DNA of 64,000 nt from Caviibacter abscessus (GTDB lineage: Bacteria > Fusobacteriota > Fusobacteriia > Fusobacteriales > Leptotrichiaceae), in assembly GCF_001517835.1 (NCBI RefSeq), contig NZ_LOQG01000027.1:62001-126000 (forward strand), read 5' to 3'. This document shows, in pieces, positions 42,764-55,601 of this stretch (its first letter is position 1; each line of letters opens with the position of its first letter). The notes under the pieces are model-generated. The model saw only the letters and a list, made by a program, of their open reading frames with translations. It ran no database searches and was not told the DNA's origin. Made by a program: the position numbers and the translations under genes.

Positions 42764-43630
42764 ATGAAACTTAAAGGAGCATATGTAGCAATAATAACCC
42801 CATTTAAAGAAGATTTATCTGTTGATTATGATAAATTGGAAGAATTGGTTGAGTTTCAAATTTCAAATGGTATTTCAGGTATAGTTGTTTGTGGAACAAC
42901 AGGTGAAACGCCAACTTTAAATGAAATTGAATATGAACATGTTATAAAAACAGTTGTTAATAAAGTAAATAAAAGAGTTGTAGTAATAGCTGGAGCAGGA
43001 GCAAATAATACACAAAAAGCTGTAGAATTAACTAGAAAATGTAAGGACATAGGAGCAGATTATGTTTTAAGTACTTGTCCTTATTACAATAAACCTACAC
43101 AAAAAGGAATAATTGCTCATTATAGTGAAATAGCAAAAGTTGGTATACCTATAATAATATATAATGTTCCGGGAAGGGTTGGAGTTAATATTACACCAAC
43201 AACTATATTTGAATTATCAAAAATCCCTAATATTATTGGACTTAAAGAAGCAAGTGGTAATATAGAACAAATGATAGAAGTAAAGAAATTATGCAAAGAT
43301 AGTTTAGAATTATTATCAGGAGACGATCCTTTAATATTACCTGCAAGAGTACTTGGATTTGAAGGAGTAATTTCAGTTGTTGCAAATGTGATACCTGATA
43401 AAATTTCTATGTTTTATAACACTCCATTAGATAAAGCCTACGAAATTCATGAGTATTTATATGATATAAGTAAAAATATGTTTATTGAAGGAAATCCTGT
43501 AACTATTAAAGAAGCTATGGATATTCTAGGGCTTGCGAAAAATACATTAAGATTACCTTTAGTAAAAGCAAGTGAAGATACAAGACAAAGACTTATTGAA
43601 TTATTCAGGGAAAAAGGACTTTTAATATGA
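42764..43630 (+). CDS. dapA: 4-hydroxy-tetrahydrodipicolinate synthase
   Basis: Condenses aspartate semialdehyde with pyruvate in the DAP/lysine route. 288 residues, TIM barrel. Motifs: GAYVAIITPFKEDLSVDYDKL, VCGTTGETPTL, the YYNKPTQKG loop with catalytic tyrosine, YNVPGRVG, and the Schiff-base lysine in IIGLKEASGN. GGAGG lies upstream, 17 bases after lysC. It overlaps dapF by four bases (ATGA). Confidence 0.96.
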   Translation: MKLKGAYVAIITPFKEDLSVDYDKLEELVEFQISNGISGIVVCGTTGETPTLNEIEYEHVIKTVVNKVNKRVVVIAGAGANNTQKAVELTRKCKDIGADYVLSTCPYYNKPTQKGIIAHYSEIAKVGIPIIIYNVPGRVGVNITPTTIFELSKIPNIIGLKEASGNIEQMIEVKKLCKDSLELLSGDDPLILPARVLGFEGVISVVANVIPDKISMFYNTPLDKAYEIHEYLYDISKNMFIEGNPVTIKEAMDILGLAKNTLRLPLVKASEDTRQRLIELFREKGLLI

Positions 43631-44379
43631 TAAAATTTTCAAAATATAACGGTTTGGGTAATGATTTCATAATAACAGATGAAAAAGTAAGTCAAGATGA
43701 TGTGAAAAAATTATGTGACAGGCATTTTGGAATAGGTGCAGACGGTTTAATCATAAATGAAACAAAAAATGGTTTGCCATTTATGAGATTTTTTAATGCT
43801 GACGGAAGTATTGCTAAAATGTGTGGAAATGGTATTAGATGTTTTGCAAAATATCTTGATTTAAATGGTGATGATTACTCTAAAATTGATACTTTAGCAG
43901 GAATAAAACAAGTTGAAAAAATAGAAGATAAATATAAAGTGTGTTTAGGGGAAGCAAAAATTAATTTTTTAGATAAAGAAATAGAATTAAAAGGAAAAAC
44001 AATAAAATTAAATTTTGTTGATACCGGAACAGATCATTGTTGCATAATAGATAATGATATAGATTTTGAATTTTTAGAAAAATACGGTAAATTAATAGAG
44101 AAAAATTATAGTATTTTTCCAAATGGTACAAATGTAAATTTAGTACACATAGTTTCGGAAAATGAAATTAATGTGTATACTTGGGAACGTGGTGTAGGAA
44201 TAACTCTTGCTTGCGGTACAGGTGCAGGGGCCTCAGTTTATGTTGCTAATTTACAAGGAAAAGTAAACAAAGATTGCAGGGTAAATTTACTTGGTGGAGC
44301 AGTTAATATTAATGTTGTAAACGGTAATATATATATGACAGGAACAGCAACAAAAGTATTTGACGGTTATACTTATTAA
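43627..44379 (+). CDS. dapF: Diaminopimelate epimerase
   Basis: Converts LL- to meso-diaminopimelate for peptidoglycan and lysine. 250 residues. The opening is KFSKYNGLGNDFI, and both catalytic cysteines are in place: MCGNGIRCFAKYL and LACGTGAGAS. Its presence argues that the cell wall uses meso-DAP, or that lanthionine-type use is at least not exclusive. It is coupled to dapA by a 4-base overlap. Confidence 0.95.
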   Translation: MIKFSKYNGLGNDFIITDEKVSQDDVKKLCDRHFGIGADGLIINETKNGLPFMRFFNADGSIAKMCGNGIRCFAKYLDLNGDDYSKIDTLAGIKQVEKIEDKYKVCLGEAKINFLDKEIELKGKTIKLNFVDTGTDHCCIIDNDIDFEFLEKYGKLIEKNYSIFPNGTNVNLVHIVSENEINVYTWERGVGITLACGTGAGASVYVANLQGKVNKDCRVNLLGGAVNINVVNGNIYMTGTATKVFDGYTY

Positions 44380-44396
44380 GAATGTGAGATGATAAA

Positions 44397-45374
44397 ATGA
44401 AACAAAACGTGGCAGTAGTCGGAGCAACAGGACTTGTTGGACAAACAATGTTAAAAGTTTTAAAAGAAAGAAATTTTCCAATAAAAAACTTATATCTTTA
44501 TGCTTCGGCAAGATCTAAAGGTAAGAAAATAGTATATGACAACGTAGAATATGAAATAATAGAGCTAAAAGAAGAAAATATAAAAGATGATATTGATATT
44601 GCCCTATTTTCAGCAGGAGCTGAGATATCAAAAGAATTTGCTCCAAAATTTGCAAATAAAGGAGCTATTGTAATAGATAATAGTAGTTGTTTTAGAATGG
44701 ATGACAATATACCTTTAGTTGTACCTGAGGTAAATCCTGAAAAGATAACATTAAATGGAATAATAGCAAATCCTAATTGTTCTACAATTACAGTTATACC
44801 TGCATTAAAATATATAAACGATACGTATGGTATAAAAAGAATAGTTTATTCAACTTATCAATCTGTATCAGGAGCTGGGCAAAAAGGCTTAGAAGACCTA
44901 GATAATAATTTAAAAGGAGAATCAAGTAAAAAATTTAGCAGCCAAATAGCGTTTAATTTAATTCCTTTTATAGATAAATTTGATGAAAGTGGCTATACAA
45001 AAGAAGAGTTAAAAATGATAAATGAAACAAGAAAAATTTTATCAGAACCAAATATTAAAATAACAGCAACTTGTATAAGAGTCCCTGTAAGATATTCTCA
45101 TGCAGTTAGTGTAAACCTTGAATTATCAAAAGATTTTGATCTTGAAGAATTAAAAGAAGGACTTTCAAAAGCAGAAGGTGTTATTTTAAAAGATCTTGCA
45201 ATGCCAATAGAAGTTGAAGGTAAAGATGAAACTTATGTTGGTAGAATAAGACGTGATTTCTCATTAGAAAATGGACTGAATTTATGGATAGTAGCAGATA
45301 ATATTAGAAAAGGAGCAGCAACAAACGCAGTTCAGATAGCACAAAAAATCGTAGATATAAAGGAGGTTGAATAG
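44397..45374 (+). CDS. asd: Aspartate-semialdehyde dehydrogenase
   Basis: NADPH-dependent reduction of aspartyl phosphate, second step after lysC. 325 residues. Motifs: VAVVGATGLVGQTMLKVL, ALFSAGAEISKEFAPKFA, VIDNSSCFRMD, the active-site cysteine in IIANPNCSTI, and the histidine in RVPVRYSHAVSVN. Only four bases separate it from the first V-ATPase gene, so the amino-acid genes and the ATPase are probably read from one transcript. Confidence 0.96.
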   Translation: MKQNVAVVGATGLVGQTMLKVLKERNFPIKNLYLYASARSKGKKIVYDNVEYEIIELKEENIKDDIDIALFSAGAEISKEFAPKFANKGAIVIDNSSCFRMDDNIPLVVPEVNPEKITLNGIIANPNCSTITVIPALKYINDTYGIKRIVYSTYQSVSGAGQKGLEDLDNNLKGESSKKFSSQIAFNLIPFIDKFDESGYTKEELKMINETRKILSEPNIKITATCIRVPVRYSHAVSVNLELSKDFDLEELKEGLSKAEGVILKDLAMPIEVEGKDETYVGRIRRDFSLENGLNLWIVADNIRKGAATNAVQIAQKIVDIKEVE

Positions 45375-45378
45375 TTAA

Positions 45379-45687
45379 ATGGTAGAAGCAATAGAAAGAA
45401 TAAAAATAGCGGAAGAAGAAGCTTTTCAAATAATTCAAAAAGCAAATACTGACGCTGCCGGTATTGTAGAAAGTGCAGATATTTGTGCAAAGCAAAAATA
45501 TGAAAATACAATATTAGAAACGAAGGAACATTTAAAAGTAAAACTTTCGGAAAAATTTAAAGAAGTTGAAAATGAATTGTCGAGTGAAATTGAAGAAGCC
45601 AAAAAAAATGGTGAAAATTTAAAAGCAAATGCTTCTTCAAAAAGTGCTGAAGTAATACAAAAACTATTAGAAGACTTAATAAAATGA
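45379..45687 (+). CDS. ntpF: V-type ATPase peripheral-stalk subunit G/H (NtpF-like)
   Basis: A 102-residue, fully helical charged protein (AIERIKIAEEEAFQIIQKANTDA onward) with the coiled-coil heptads expected of the stalk subunit that pairs with subunit E. Family identity rests on composition, length and its position as first gene of the V-ATPase operon, as in other bacterial ntp operons. There is no signal peptide or membrane helix. Confidence 0.82.
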   Translation: MVEAIERIKIAEEEAFQIIQKANTDAAGIVESADICAKQKYENTILETKEHLKVKLSEKFKEVENELSSEIEEAKKNGENLKANASSKSAEVIQKLLEDLIK

Positions 45688-45697
45688 GGATAAATGT

Positions 45698-48138
<2,441 letters not shown>

Positions 48139-48147
48139 GGAGGAAGA

Positions 48148-48693
48148 ATGGAAAATTTAGAAAGAATCGTAGCTAAAATAGTAGAAGAAGCTAATGAAAA
48201 AGCGAAATTCATTCTAAGTGAAGCTAATGAAAAAGCTGGTTATTCTAAAAAGCAATATGAAGATAAGGCATTAAAAGAAGTTGAAAAATTAAAAGTTGAA
48301 TATGAAATACAAGAAAATTCAGGCATAGAAAAAATAAAGTCATCAACTAAATTAAAAGCTAGAAACATTATTTTAGATGCTAAACAAAATGCAATAAGCA
48401 ATATATTTGATAAACTAAATGAGGAAATAAAAAATATTTCTTCTGATAAAATTTTATCATATATTCATAAAATATTAGATAATAGGCAATTAGCAGAGAA
48501 TGAAAATATAATATTACCTAAAGCATATGAAAATATGAATTTAGGGTTAGAAAACGTTAAATTTAGCGATAAAATAAATACAGGGTTTATGATAGAAAAA
48601 AACGGTATTTTTGAAAATTACAGTTTAGAAGCCCTAATAAGTTATAATAAAGATGAAATAATATCAAAAATAAAACAGTATTTATTTGACTAA
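48148..48693 (+). CDS. ntpE: V-type ATPase peripheral-stalk subunit E
   Basis: A 181-residue stalk subunit. The N-terminal ~100 residues are a charged long helix (IVAKIVEEANEKAKFILSEA) that would pair with subunit G. The C-terminal globular part contains the family-like GFMIEKNGIFENYSLEALI. Position between ntpK and ntpC agrees with the conserved operon order. Confidence 0.88.
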   Translation: MENLERIVAKIVEEANEKAKFILSEANEKAGYSKKQYEDKALKEVEKLKVEYEIQENSGIEKIKSSTKLKARNIILDAKQNAISNIFDKLNEEIKNISSDKILSYIHKILDNRQLAENENIILPKAYENMNLGLENVKFSDKINTGFMIEKNGIFENYSLEALISYNKDEIISKIKQYLFD

Positions 48694-48705
48694 GGAGGGT
48701 AGCTT

Positions 48706-49626
48706 ATGATAGATAAAATGGAATATGTCCAAGCTGCGGCTTTAGTTAAGGTTGCTGAAAAGAAATTATTAAATTCGGCTAAACTTATGCGTATGATAGA
48801 TGCTAATACAGCATTAGATATATTAAAAATTTTAAGTGAAACAGACTATAGTAAAAGTATGGCTGGAGTAGTTAAAGAAGAAGATTACGAAGAAATTTTA
48901 TCAAACGAGATAAAAAAAGTATATTCATTTGCTAGAACTCTTGCTAAAAAACATCAAGAGATAGTTGATATATTAGCATTAAAATATGAATTTCAAAATT
49001 TAAAGTTAAGACTTAAAGCAAGCATGAAAAATAAGAATGTAGATCAGTATTTTGTAAAATTATCAAACATAGATTTGGAAAATGAATACAAAAAAGCTTA
49101 TGAAATGCTTGAAAAAACAAATGATATTTCACAAGCGGTTATATATATTGATAAAATGTATTATGAAAAATTAAAAATAGAATGTGAAAAAACAGGATTA
49201 GAAATATTTTCTAAATACTATAATTTACTTATTGATTCATATAATCTACTAACATTTTTAAGACTTAAAAATCAAAATAGAAGTATTAAATATGCAAATT
49301 ACTGTATATTTGATAATGAAGCTTTACTTAATATTTATGAAAAAGATTCATATATGGAAGACTTGCGTAAAATGTTTGATGATAAGTCTATGTGGGAAAA
49401 ATTTGCAAAAACAGGTAAAATATCTGTGATTGAAAAAGAACTAGATAACTTACAAATAAGTCTTATAAAGCAATATAAAGATGTTAATTATGGAGTTGAA
49501 CCTATTATAACTTATATTCTAGCAAAAGAATATGAAATGAAAGCCATACGCCTTATAATGACAGGAAAAATTAATAAGATTAACACTAATATAATAAAAG
49601 AAAGGATGAGGGAAATTTATGTATAA
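48706..49626 (+). CDS. ntpC: V-type ATPase subunit C (d-type, NtpC)
   Basis: A 306-residue helical, funnel-shaped subunit that links the central shaft to the K ring. Three internally similar helical units are expected; typical phrases are KKHQEIVDILALKYEFQNLKLRLKA and the C-terminal PIITYILAKEYEMKAIRLIMTGKI. It overlaps ntpG by 8 bases. Length is close to the bacterial norm (about 330). Confidence 0.88.
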   Translation: MIDKMEYVQAAALVKVAEKKLLNSAKLMRMIDANTALDILKILSETDYSKSMAGVVKEEDYEEILSNEIKKVYSFARTLAKKHQEIVDILALKYEFQNLKLRLKASMKNKNVDQYFVKLSNIDLENEYKKAYEMLEKTNDISQAVIYIDKMYYEKLKIECEKTGLEIFSKYYNLLIDSYNLLTFLRLKNQNRSIKYANYCIFDNEALLNIYEKDSYMEDLRKMFDDKSMWEKFAKTGKISVIEKELDNLQISLIKQYKDVNYGVEPIITYILAKEYEMKAIRLIMTGKINKINTNIIKERMREIYV

Positions 49627-49948
49627 ATTAGCAATAGTTGGCGATAAAGATTTAATCAGTCCTTTTAAAGTATTGGGTGTTGATGTTTATCCAATAGAAT
49701 TTAGTGAAAATGAAGAAGAGTTATCATCAAAAGTAAAAAAAGTTATAGAGCATCTTGCTACTAAAGATTATGGTATCATATTCATAACTGAAGAATATGC
49801 AAATGCTTCAAAAGATGTAATTGATAGATTCAAAACAAGTACCTTACCTATGATTACTTTAATACCAAGTAATAGAGGAAGTCTTAATATTGGAATGAAC
49901 AAAATTGATGAAAATATTGAAAAAGCGATAGGTACAAATATATTTTAG
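49619..49948 (+). CDS. ntpG: V-type ATPase subunit F (NtpG)
   Basis: A 109-residue Rossmann-like central-stalk subunit. The opening [22 protein letters not shown] and the middle [11 protein letters not shown] are typical. It binds subunit D in the rotating shaft. The start is inside ntpC; ntpA follows after 10 bases. Confidence 0.92.
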   Translation: MYKLAIVGDKDLISPFKVLGVDVYPIEFSENEEELSSKVKKVIEHLATKDYGIIFITEEYANASKDVIDRFKTSTLPMITLIPSNRGSLNIGMNKIDENIEKAIGTNIF

Positions 49949-49958
49949 GAGGATTAAC

Positions 49959-51719
49959 TTGAAAGTTGGTAGAATAATAAAAGTTTCTGGTCCACTTGTT
50001 GTTGCTGAAAATATGGATGAAGCAAATGTCTATGACGTTGTAAAAGTTGGAGACAAGAAACTTATAGGTGAAATAATAGAAATGAGAGATGATAAGGCAT
50101 CAATCCAAGTTTATGAAGAAACTTCTGGAATAGGACCTGGAGAGCCTGTTATTTCAACTGGAGAACCACTATCTGTTGAATTAGGACCTGGATTACTTGA
50201 AAACATGTTTGACGGTATACAAAGACCACTAGATATGATAAGACAACAAATAGGTGATTTTTTAGAAAAAGGTGTTGAAGTAAAAGCTCTTAATAGAGAA
50301 AAAAAATGGAAGTTTGAACCTAGAAAAAAAGTTGGGGATAATGTAAGTGTTGGAGACATTTTAGGAGTAGTTCAAGAAACATCATTAATAGAACATAAAA
50401 TAATGGTTCCATATGGAGTCAGCGGAACTATTGAAAGCATAAATGAAGGTGAATTTACAGTAGAAGAAACTGTTGCTGTAGTTTCAGGTATACAAATTAA
50501 TATGATACAAAAATGGCCTGTACGTCGTGGTAGAAAATATAAGGAAAAAATAAATCCTAATGAACCACTTATTACAGGACAAAGAGTAATAGATACATTC
50601 TTTCCTGTAACTAAAGGAGGAACAGCTTGTGTTCCAGGACCTTTCGGATCTGGTAAAACTGTAGTTCAACATCAATTTGCTAAATGGGGAGATGCTCAAA
50701 TAGTTGTTTATGTTGGTTGTGGAGAACGTGGAAATGAAATGACGGATGTTTTAATGGAATTTCCAGAAATAATAGATCCTAAAACAGGACAATCTCTTAT
50801 GAAAAGAACAGTATTAATTGCAAATACTTCAAATATGCCGGTTGCAGCCAGAGAAGCTTCAATTTACACAGGTATAACTATTGCAGAATATTTTAGAGAT
50901 ATGGGATACTCAGTTTCAATAATGGCAGATTCAACATCAAGATGGGCTGAAGCATTAAGAGAAATGTCAGGGCGTCTTGAAGAAATGCCAGGAGATGAAG
51001 GATATCCTGCTTATTTATCATCAAGAGCAGCGGAATTTTATGAAAGAGCAGGTAAGGTTGTTTGCTTTGGAGACGATAATAGAGTAGGAGCATTAACAGT
51101 TATAGGTGCAGTTTCTCCTCCGGGTGGAGATATATCAGAACCTGTTTCACAAGCAACGCTTAGAATAGTTAAAGTATTCTGGGGTCTTGATTCTTCTCTT
51201 GCATATAGAAGACATTTCCCAGCTATTAACTGGTTAAATTCATATTCACTTTATCAAACAAAAGTTGATGAATGGATGGATGAAAATGTTGAAAATACAT
51301 TCTCGGCAAGAAGAACTCAAGCAATGAGATTACTTCAAGAAGAATCAAATCTTCAAGAAATAGTAAGACTTGTAGGAAAAGATACACTTTCTTATGAAGA
51401 TCAGTTAAAACTTGAAGCAGCTAAGAGTATAAGAGAAGATTTCTTACAACAAAATGCGTTCCATGAACAAGACACATTTACATCACTTGATAAACAAAAC
51501 AAAATGCTTACTATGGTATTATCTTTCTATAATGAAGCAGTAAAAGCTCTTAAAGAAGGAGTTTTCTTAGGAGATTTATTAAATTTACCTATTAGAGAAA
51601 GAATTGCCAGAGCAAAATATATAGATGAAAAAGATATATCACAAATAGTAGATATTACAAATGATATACCTGTACAAATAAATGAATTAATTAAGGCAGT
51701 TAAGGAGGAACTTGTATGA
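49959..51719 (+). CDS. ntpA: V-type ATPase catalytic subunit A
   Basis: Catalytic ATPase subunit, 586 residues, TTG start at 49959 with GGAGG six bases upstream. An N-terminal beta-barrel ([16 protein letters not shown]) is followed by the bulge domain. Walker A is GPFGSGKTV and the Walker B region is [31 protein letters not shown]. The C-terminal helical domain is complete. Three copies alternate with subunit B in the headpiece. It overlaps ntpB by four bases. Confidence 0.96.
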   Translation: MKVGRIIKVSGPLVVAENMDEANVYDVVKVGDKKLIGEIIEMRDDKASIQVYEETSGIGPGEPVISTGEPLSVELGPGLLENMFDGIQRPLDMIRQQIGDFLEKGVEVKALNREKKWKFEPRKKVGDNVSVGDILGVVQETSLIEHKIMVPYGVSGTIESINEGEFTVEETVAVVSGIQINMIQKWPVRRGRKYKEKINPNEPLITGQRVIDTFFPVTKGGTACVPGPFGSGKTVVQHQFAKWGDAQIVVYVGCGERGNEMTDVLMEFPEIIDPKTGQSLMKRTVLIANTSNMPVAAREASIYTGITIAEYFRDMGYSVSIMADSTSRWAEALREMSGRLEEMPGDEGYPAYLSSRAAEFYERAGKVVCFGDDNRVGALTVIGAVSPPGGDISEPVSQATLRIVKVFWGLDSSLAYRRHFPAINWLNSYSLYQTKVDEWMDENVENTFSARRTQAMRLLQEESNLQEIVRLVGKDTLSYEDQLKLEAAKSIREDFLQQNAFHEQDTFTSLDKQNKMLTMVLSFYNEAVKALKEGVFLGDLLNLPIRERIARAKYIDEKDISQIVDITNDIPVQINELIKAVKEELV

Positions 51720-53092
51720 TAAAAGAATATCAAACAATTAAAGAAATAGTAGGTCCTTTAATGACTGTAACAGGTGTAGAAGGTGTAAAATATGAAGAAT
51801 TAGTTGAAATTGAAACACAAACAGGAGAAATAAGACTTGGAAAAGTACTTGAAATTGATGGAGATAAAGCAATAGTTCAATTATTTGAGTCAGCTGCTGG
51901 AATTAATATGACTAATTCAAAAGTTAGATTTTTAGCAAAACCGTTGACACTTAAAGTATCGGAAGATATGATAGGTAGAGTATTTAATGGTCTTGGTGAA
52001 GAAATGGATAATGGACCTAAGATAATTGCTGAAAAAAGATTAGATATAAATGGAATGGCATTAAATCCTGTATCAAGAGATTATCCATCAGAATTTATAC
52101 AAACTGGAGTTTCTGCAATAGATGGGTTAAATACACTTGTTAGAGGACAAAAACTTCCTATATTTTCTGGTTCAGGATTACCACATGCTGAACTTGCTGC
52201 ACAAATAGCAAGACAAGCAAAAGTTTTAGGAAGTGGAGAAAAATTTGCGGTTGTATTTGCTGCTGTAGGTATAACTTATGAAGAAGCTGAATTTTTCATT
52301 GAAGATTTTAAAAGGACAGGTTCAATAGATAGAGCTGTTCTATTTATTAATCTTGCAAATGACCCTGCTGTAGAACGTATAGCAACTCCAAGAATGGCAC
52401 TTACTTGTGCAGAATATTTAGCATTTGAAAAAGGAATGCACGTATTAACAATAATAACAGACTTAACAAATTATTGTGAAGCTTTAAGAGAAATATCTGC
52501 TGCAAGAAAAGAAGTTCCTGGAAGACGTGGATATCCTGGATATTTATATACTGACCTTTCAACTTTATATGAAAGAGCAGGTAAAATTAAAGGTAAACCT
52601 GGATCAATAACACAAATACCTATACTTACAATGCCTGAAGATGACAAAACACATCCAATTCCTGATTTGACAGGGTATATAACAGAAGGGCAAATAATTT
52701 TAAGTAGAGAATTATATAAAAAGAATATAATGCCTCCAATAGATGTATTACCTTCACTTTCAAGACTTAAAGATAAAGGTATAGGGGATAAAAAAACAAG
52801 AGAAGACCACGCAGATACAATGAACCAATTGTTTTCAGCATATGCAACAGGTAAAGAAGCTAAAGAATTAGCGGTAATATTAGGAGAATCTGCATTATCA
52901 GATACAGATAAATTATTCGCTAAATTTGCACAAAAATTTGAAGAAGAATATGTTGGTCAAGGATTTTCAAAGGATAGATCTATACAAGATACACTAAATT
53001 TAGGTTGGGAGCTTTTAAGAATACTTCCTAGAACAGAACTTAAGAGAATTAGAGATAAATATCTTGAAAAATATCTTAATAAGGAGGATTAA
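51716..53092 (+). CDS. ntpB: V-type ATPase regulatory subunit B
   Basis: Non-catalytic partner of subunit A, 458 residues. As usual for B subunits the P-loop is degenerate ([17 protein letters not shown]). Conserved stretches: [63 protein letters not shown] and the arginine-bearing PSLSRL. Coupled to ntpA by a 4-base overlap; ntpD follows after three bases. Confidence 0.96.
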   Translation: MIKEYQTIKEIVGPLMTVTGVEGVKYEELVEIETQTGEIRLGKVLEIDGDKAIVQLFESAAGINMTNSKVRFLAKPLTLKVSEDMIGRVFNGLGEEMDNGPKIIAEKRLDINGMALNPVSRDYPSEFIQTGVSAIDGLNTLVRGQKLPIFSGSGLPHAELAAQIARQAKVLGSGEKFAVVFAAVGITYEEAEFFIEDFKRTGSIDRAVLFINLANDPAVERIATPRMALTCAEYLAFEKGMHVLTIITDLTNYCEALREISAARKEVPGRRGYPGYLYTDLSTLYERAGKIKGKPGSITQIPILTMPEDDKTHPIPDLTGYITEGQIILSRELYKKNIMPPIDVLPSLSRLKDKGIGDKKTREDHADTMNQLFSAYATGKEAKELAVILGESALSDTDKLFAKFAQKFEEEYVGQGFSKDRSIQDTLNLGWELLRILPRTELKRIRDKYLEKYLNKED

Positions 53093-53095
53093 TTT

Positions 53096-53725
53096 ATGGC
53101 TAAGCTAAATGTTAATCCTACCAGAATGGAACTTAGCAAACTTAAGATTAAATTAGTAACAGCTAAAAAAGGTCACAAACTATTAAAAGATAAGCAAGAT
53201 GAACTTATGAGAATCTTTATTGATATGATTAAAAAGAATAAGAAAGCAAGACAAAATACAGAAAAAAAGGTTGAGAATGCACTTAAAAATTTCTTGCTTG
53301 CAAGGGCTATAATGTCAAATGAAGCATATGAAGAATCAATTTTTGTTCCTAAAATGAATTTTAAAATTGATTTATCAAAAAGAAATGTTATGAGTGTTAG
53401 AATACCTGTTTTAACATTAGATGAAGATTTAAGTAATCCTAATCTTAGCGACATTTACCCATATTCATATGGTGGGACATCAGCTGAACTAGATGATGCA
53501 GTTTATGAATTAAACAGTATAATGCCTGATTTAATAAGACTTTCAGAGCTTGAAAAATCTTGTGAGTTAATGGCTGATGAAATAGAAAAAACCAGAAGAA
53601 GGGTTAATGCTCTTGAGTATATGACCATACCACAACTGGAAGAAACTATTAAATTTATTCGTATGAAGCTTGATGAAAATGATAGAGCAAGTACAATAAG
53701 ACTTATGAAAGCAAATATAAATTAA
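53096..53725 (+). CDS. ntpD: V-type ATPase central-shaft subunit D
   Basis: Rotating shaft subunit, 209 residues, long antiparallel coiled coil. The start NVNPTRMELSKLKIKLVTAKKGHKLLKDKQDELMR and the C-terminal TRRRVNALEYMTIPQLEETIKFIRMKLDE are family signatures. Last gene of the operon, closed by a strong terminator. Confidence 0.95.
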   Translation: MAKLNVNPTRMELSKLKIKLVTAKKGHKLLKDKQDELMRIFIDMIKKNKKARQNTEKKVENALKNFLLARAIMSNEAYEESIFVPKMNFKIDLSKRNVMSVRIPVLTLDEDLSNPNLSDIYPYSYGGTSAELDDAVYELNSIMPDLIRLSELEKSCELMADEIEKTRRRVNALEYMTIPQLEETIKFIRMKLDENDRASTIRLMKANIN

Positions 53726-53733
53726 ATAAACAT

Positions 53734-53770
53734 AAAGCATATACCAAAAATTATGGTATGTGCTTTTTTT
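53734..53770 (+). terminator. Terminator of the V-ATPase operon
   Basis: Twelve-base stem AAAGCATATACC / GGTATGTGCTTT (one T-G pair), then T7. It ends the tightly packed block that began at 36465. Confidence 0.92.
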
Positions 53771-53771
53771 G

Positions 53772-53832
53772 TTTTCAAAATTTGGAAATAATTTTCAAAA
53801 AAAGGTGAAAATATTAAAAAACGATATATAAT
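53772..53832 (+). promoter_or_regulatory. Control region of the MurNAc salvage cluster
   Basis: TTTTCAAAA occurs twice as a direct repeat exactly 20 bases apart (53772 and 53792). The near-palindrome TTTGGAAATAATTTTCAAA (53781-53799) lies between and over them. A TATAAT (53827-53832) with a weak -35 GTGAAA (53805-53810) follows. A plausible binding site for the RpiR-type regulator encoded second in the cluster. Confidence 0.55.
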
Positions 53833-53853
53833 ATATTAAAAGGAAGTGATATT

Positions 53854-54765
53854 GTGATAAATTTAAATGAATTATCTACTGAAAAAAATAACAAAAATAG
53901 CAAAGATATAGAGCTTCAAAATAGTTTTGAAATTGTAAAAAGAATAAATGAGGAAGATAAAAAAGTAGCATATTGCGTTGAAAAGGAATTAAAAAGCATA
54001 GCAGAGTTAGTAGATGCAATTCTTAGAAGATACAATGAAAAAACTAGAATAATATACATAGGATCTGGAACATCTGGAAGATTAGGAGTATTAGATGCTT
54101 CTGAGTGTCCACCGACTTATGGTGTTGAACCTTCCTTATTTCAAGGAATAATTGCTGGTGGAAAAAATGCTATGTTTTTAGCACAGGAAAATGCAGAAGA
54201 TAATCAAAATCAAGGTGTAGAAGATTTAAAAACTATTGATTTAACAGAAAATGATGTAGTTATAGGTTTAACAGCATCAGGCAGAACACCATATGTTATA
54301 TCTGCTATTGAATATGCAAACTCTATAGGAGCAATTACAGGGAGTATAAGTTGTTCTAAAAATTCAAAAATTTCACAAATTAGTTTATATCCTATTGAAA
54401 TTGAAGTGGGTGCTGAAATAGTTACAGGTTCTACAAGAATGAAATCTGGAACAGCACAAAAAATGGTACTTAATATGATATCAACAGCTATTATGATAAA
54501 AAAAGGTAAAGTTTTTTCAGGTTATATGGTTGATGTAAAAACGTCAAATATGAAACTTATAGAAAGAGCTAAAAGTATAATTATGAATACGACTAAGTGT
54601 AATTATGAAACGGCTTCAAAAAATTTAATGAAATCTGATAATGATGTGAAAGTAGCAATAGTTATGACACTTTTAAATACAGATAAAGAAGTTTCAATAA
54701 ATAAGTTAAAAGAATATGAGTACAATGTAGCGAGGTTAATACATGAGTATACTGATAAAAATTAG
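53854..54765 (+). CDS. murQ: N-acetylmuramic acid 6-phosphate etherase
   Basis: Splits MurNAc-6-phosphate into GlcNAc-6-phosphate and D-lactate, 303 residues, GTG start with GGAAG upstream. SIS-type sugar-phosphate fold. Signatures: RIIYIGSGTSGRLGVLDASECPPTYG with the catalytic glutamate, IAGGKNAMFLAQENAEDN, GLTASGRTPYV and GSTRMKSGTAQKMVLNMIST. First gene of the salvage cluster, overlapping the RpiR regulator gene by 23 bases. Confidence 0.96.
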   Translation: MINLNELSTEKNNKNSKDIELQNSFEIVKRINEEDKKVAYCVEKELKSIAELVDAILRRYNEKTRIIYIGSGTSGRLGVLDASECPPTYGVEPSLFQGIIAGGKNAMFLAQENAEDNQNQGVEDLKTIDLTENDVVIGLTASGRTPYVISAIEYANSIGAITGSISCSKNSKISQISLYPIEIEVGAEIVTGSTRMKSGTAQKMVLNMISTAIMIKKGKVFSGYMVDVKTSNMKLIERAKSIIMNTTKCNYETASKNLMKSDNDVKVAIVMTLLNTDKEVSINKLKEYEYNVARLIHEYTDKN

Positions 54766-55588
54766 AGAAACAAAAAAATTTACTGAAAATGAATTATGTG
54801 TAGCTAAGTATATAATGGAAAATTATAAAAATATAAAAAATATTTCAATAACAGATATTTCATCAAAAACTTTTACCAGTATATCAACTGTAACAAGAAT
54901 GTGTAAAAAGATAGGGCTTAGTGGATTTTCTGAACTTAAAATAAAACTTATTGAAGAAATTGCAAATTTAAATAGTAAAAATATTAATGTTGAAAAAACA
55001 GATATAGATAGAACAAATGATACGAAAATAATAATAGAAAAGTTAAACAAATTAAGTATTGATTCTCTTAAAGAAACAAAATTATTACAAGATGCTGAAA
55101 TAATTGATGAAGTTGTAAATTTGATAAATAAAAAAACTATTATAGATTTTTATGGAATGGGAGCATCTCATATAGTTTGTTTAGATGCACAATATAAATT
55201 TATGAGAGTAGGAAAACTTACAAATTTATTTAAAGGAACAGATCAGCAATATATACAAGCCAAAAACAGTAATGAAAACCATTTAGGTATAATAATTTCT
55301 TATTCAGGAATGACAAAAGAAATGGTTGAAATAGCAGAAATACTATTAAGTAAAGGAATAGATACAGTTTCAATCACAAAATATAATAATAATGAAGTAT
55401 CAAAAAGATGTAAATATAATTTATATGTAACATCAAAGGAGAGCTTAAAAAGAAGTGCTGCGATATATTCAAGAATTTCTATGCTTAATTTAATTGATGT
55501 TATATATATGAAATACTCAAATACAAATTATGAACTTGTAAGTAAAAAAATAAAGGAAACTCAAATTGAAAAAATTAATAAATTTTAA
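54743..55588 (+). CDS. murR: RpiR-family regulator (MurR-like)
   Basis: A 281-residue transcription factor: helix-turn-helix at residues 1-75 (FTENELCVAKYIMENYK, SSKTFTSISTVTRMCKKIGLSGFSELKIKL) and a SIS sugar-phosphate-sensing domain at about 105-260 (IDFYGMGASHIVCLDAQYKF, IISYSGMTKEMVEIAEILLSKGID). From its place right after murQ it is the probable MurNAc-6-P-responsive regulator of the cluster. The 23-base overlap with murQ implies coupled translation. Confidence 0.87.
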   Translation: MSILIKIRETKKFTENELCVAKYIMENYKNIKNISITDISSKTFTSISTVTRMCKKIGLSGFSELKIKLIEEIANLNSKNINVEKTDIDRTNDTKIIIEKLNKLSIDSLKETKLLQDAEIIDEVVNLINKKTIIDFYGMGASHIVCLDAQYKFMRVGKLTNLFKGTDQQYIQAKNSNENHLGIIISYSGMTKEMVEIAEILLSKGIDTVSITKYNNNEVSKRCKYNLYVTSKESLKRSAAIYSRISMLNLIDVIYMKYSNTNYELVSKKIKETQIEKINKF

Positions 55589-55601
55589 TAGGAGGTATAA
55601 T

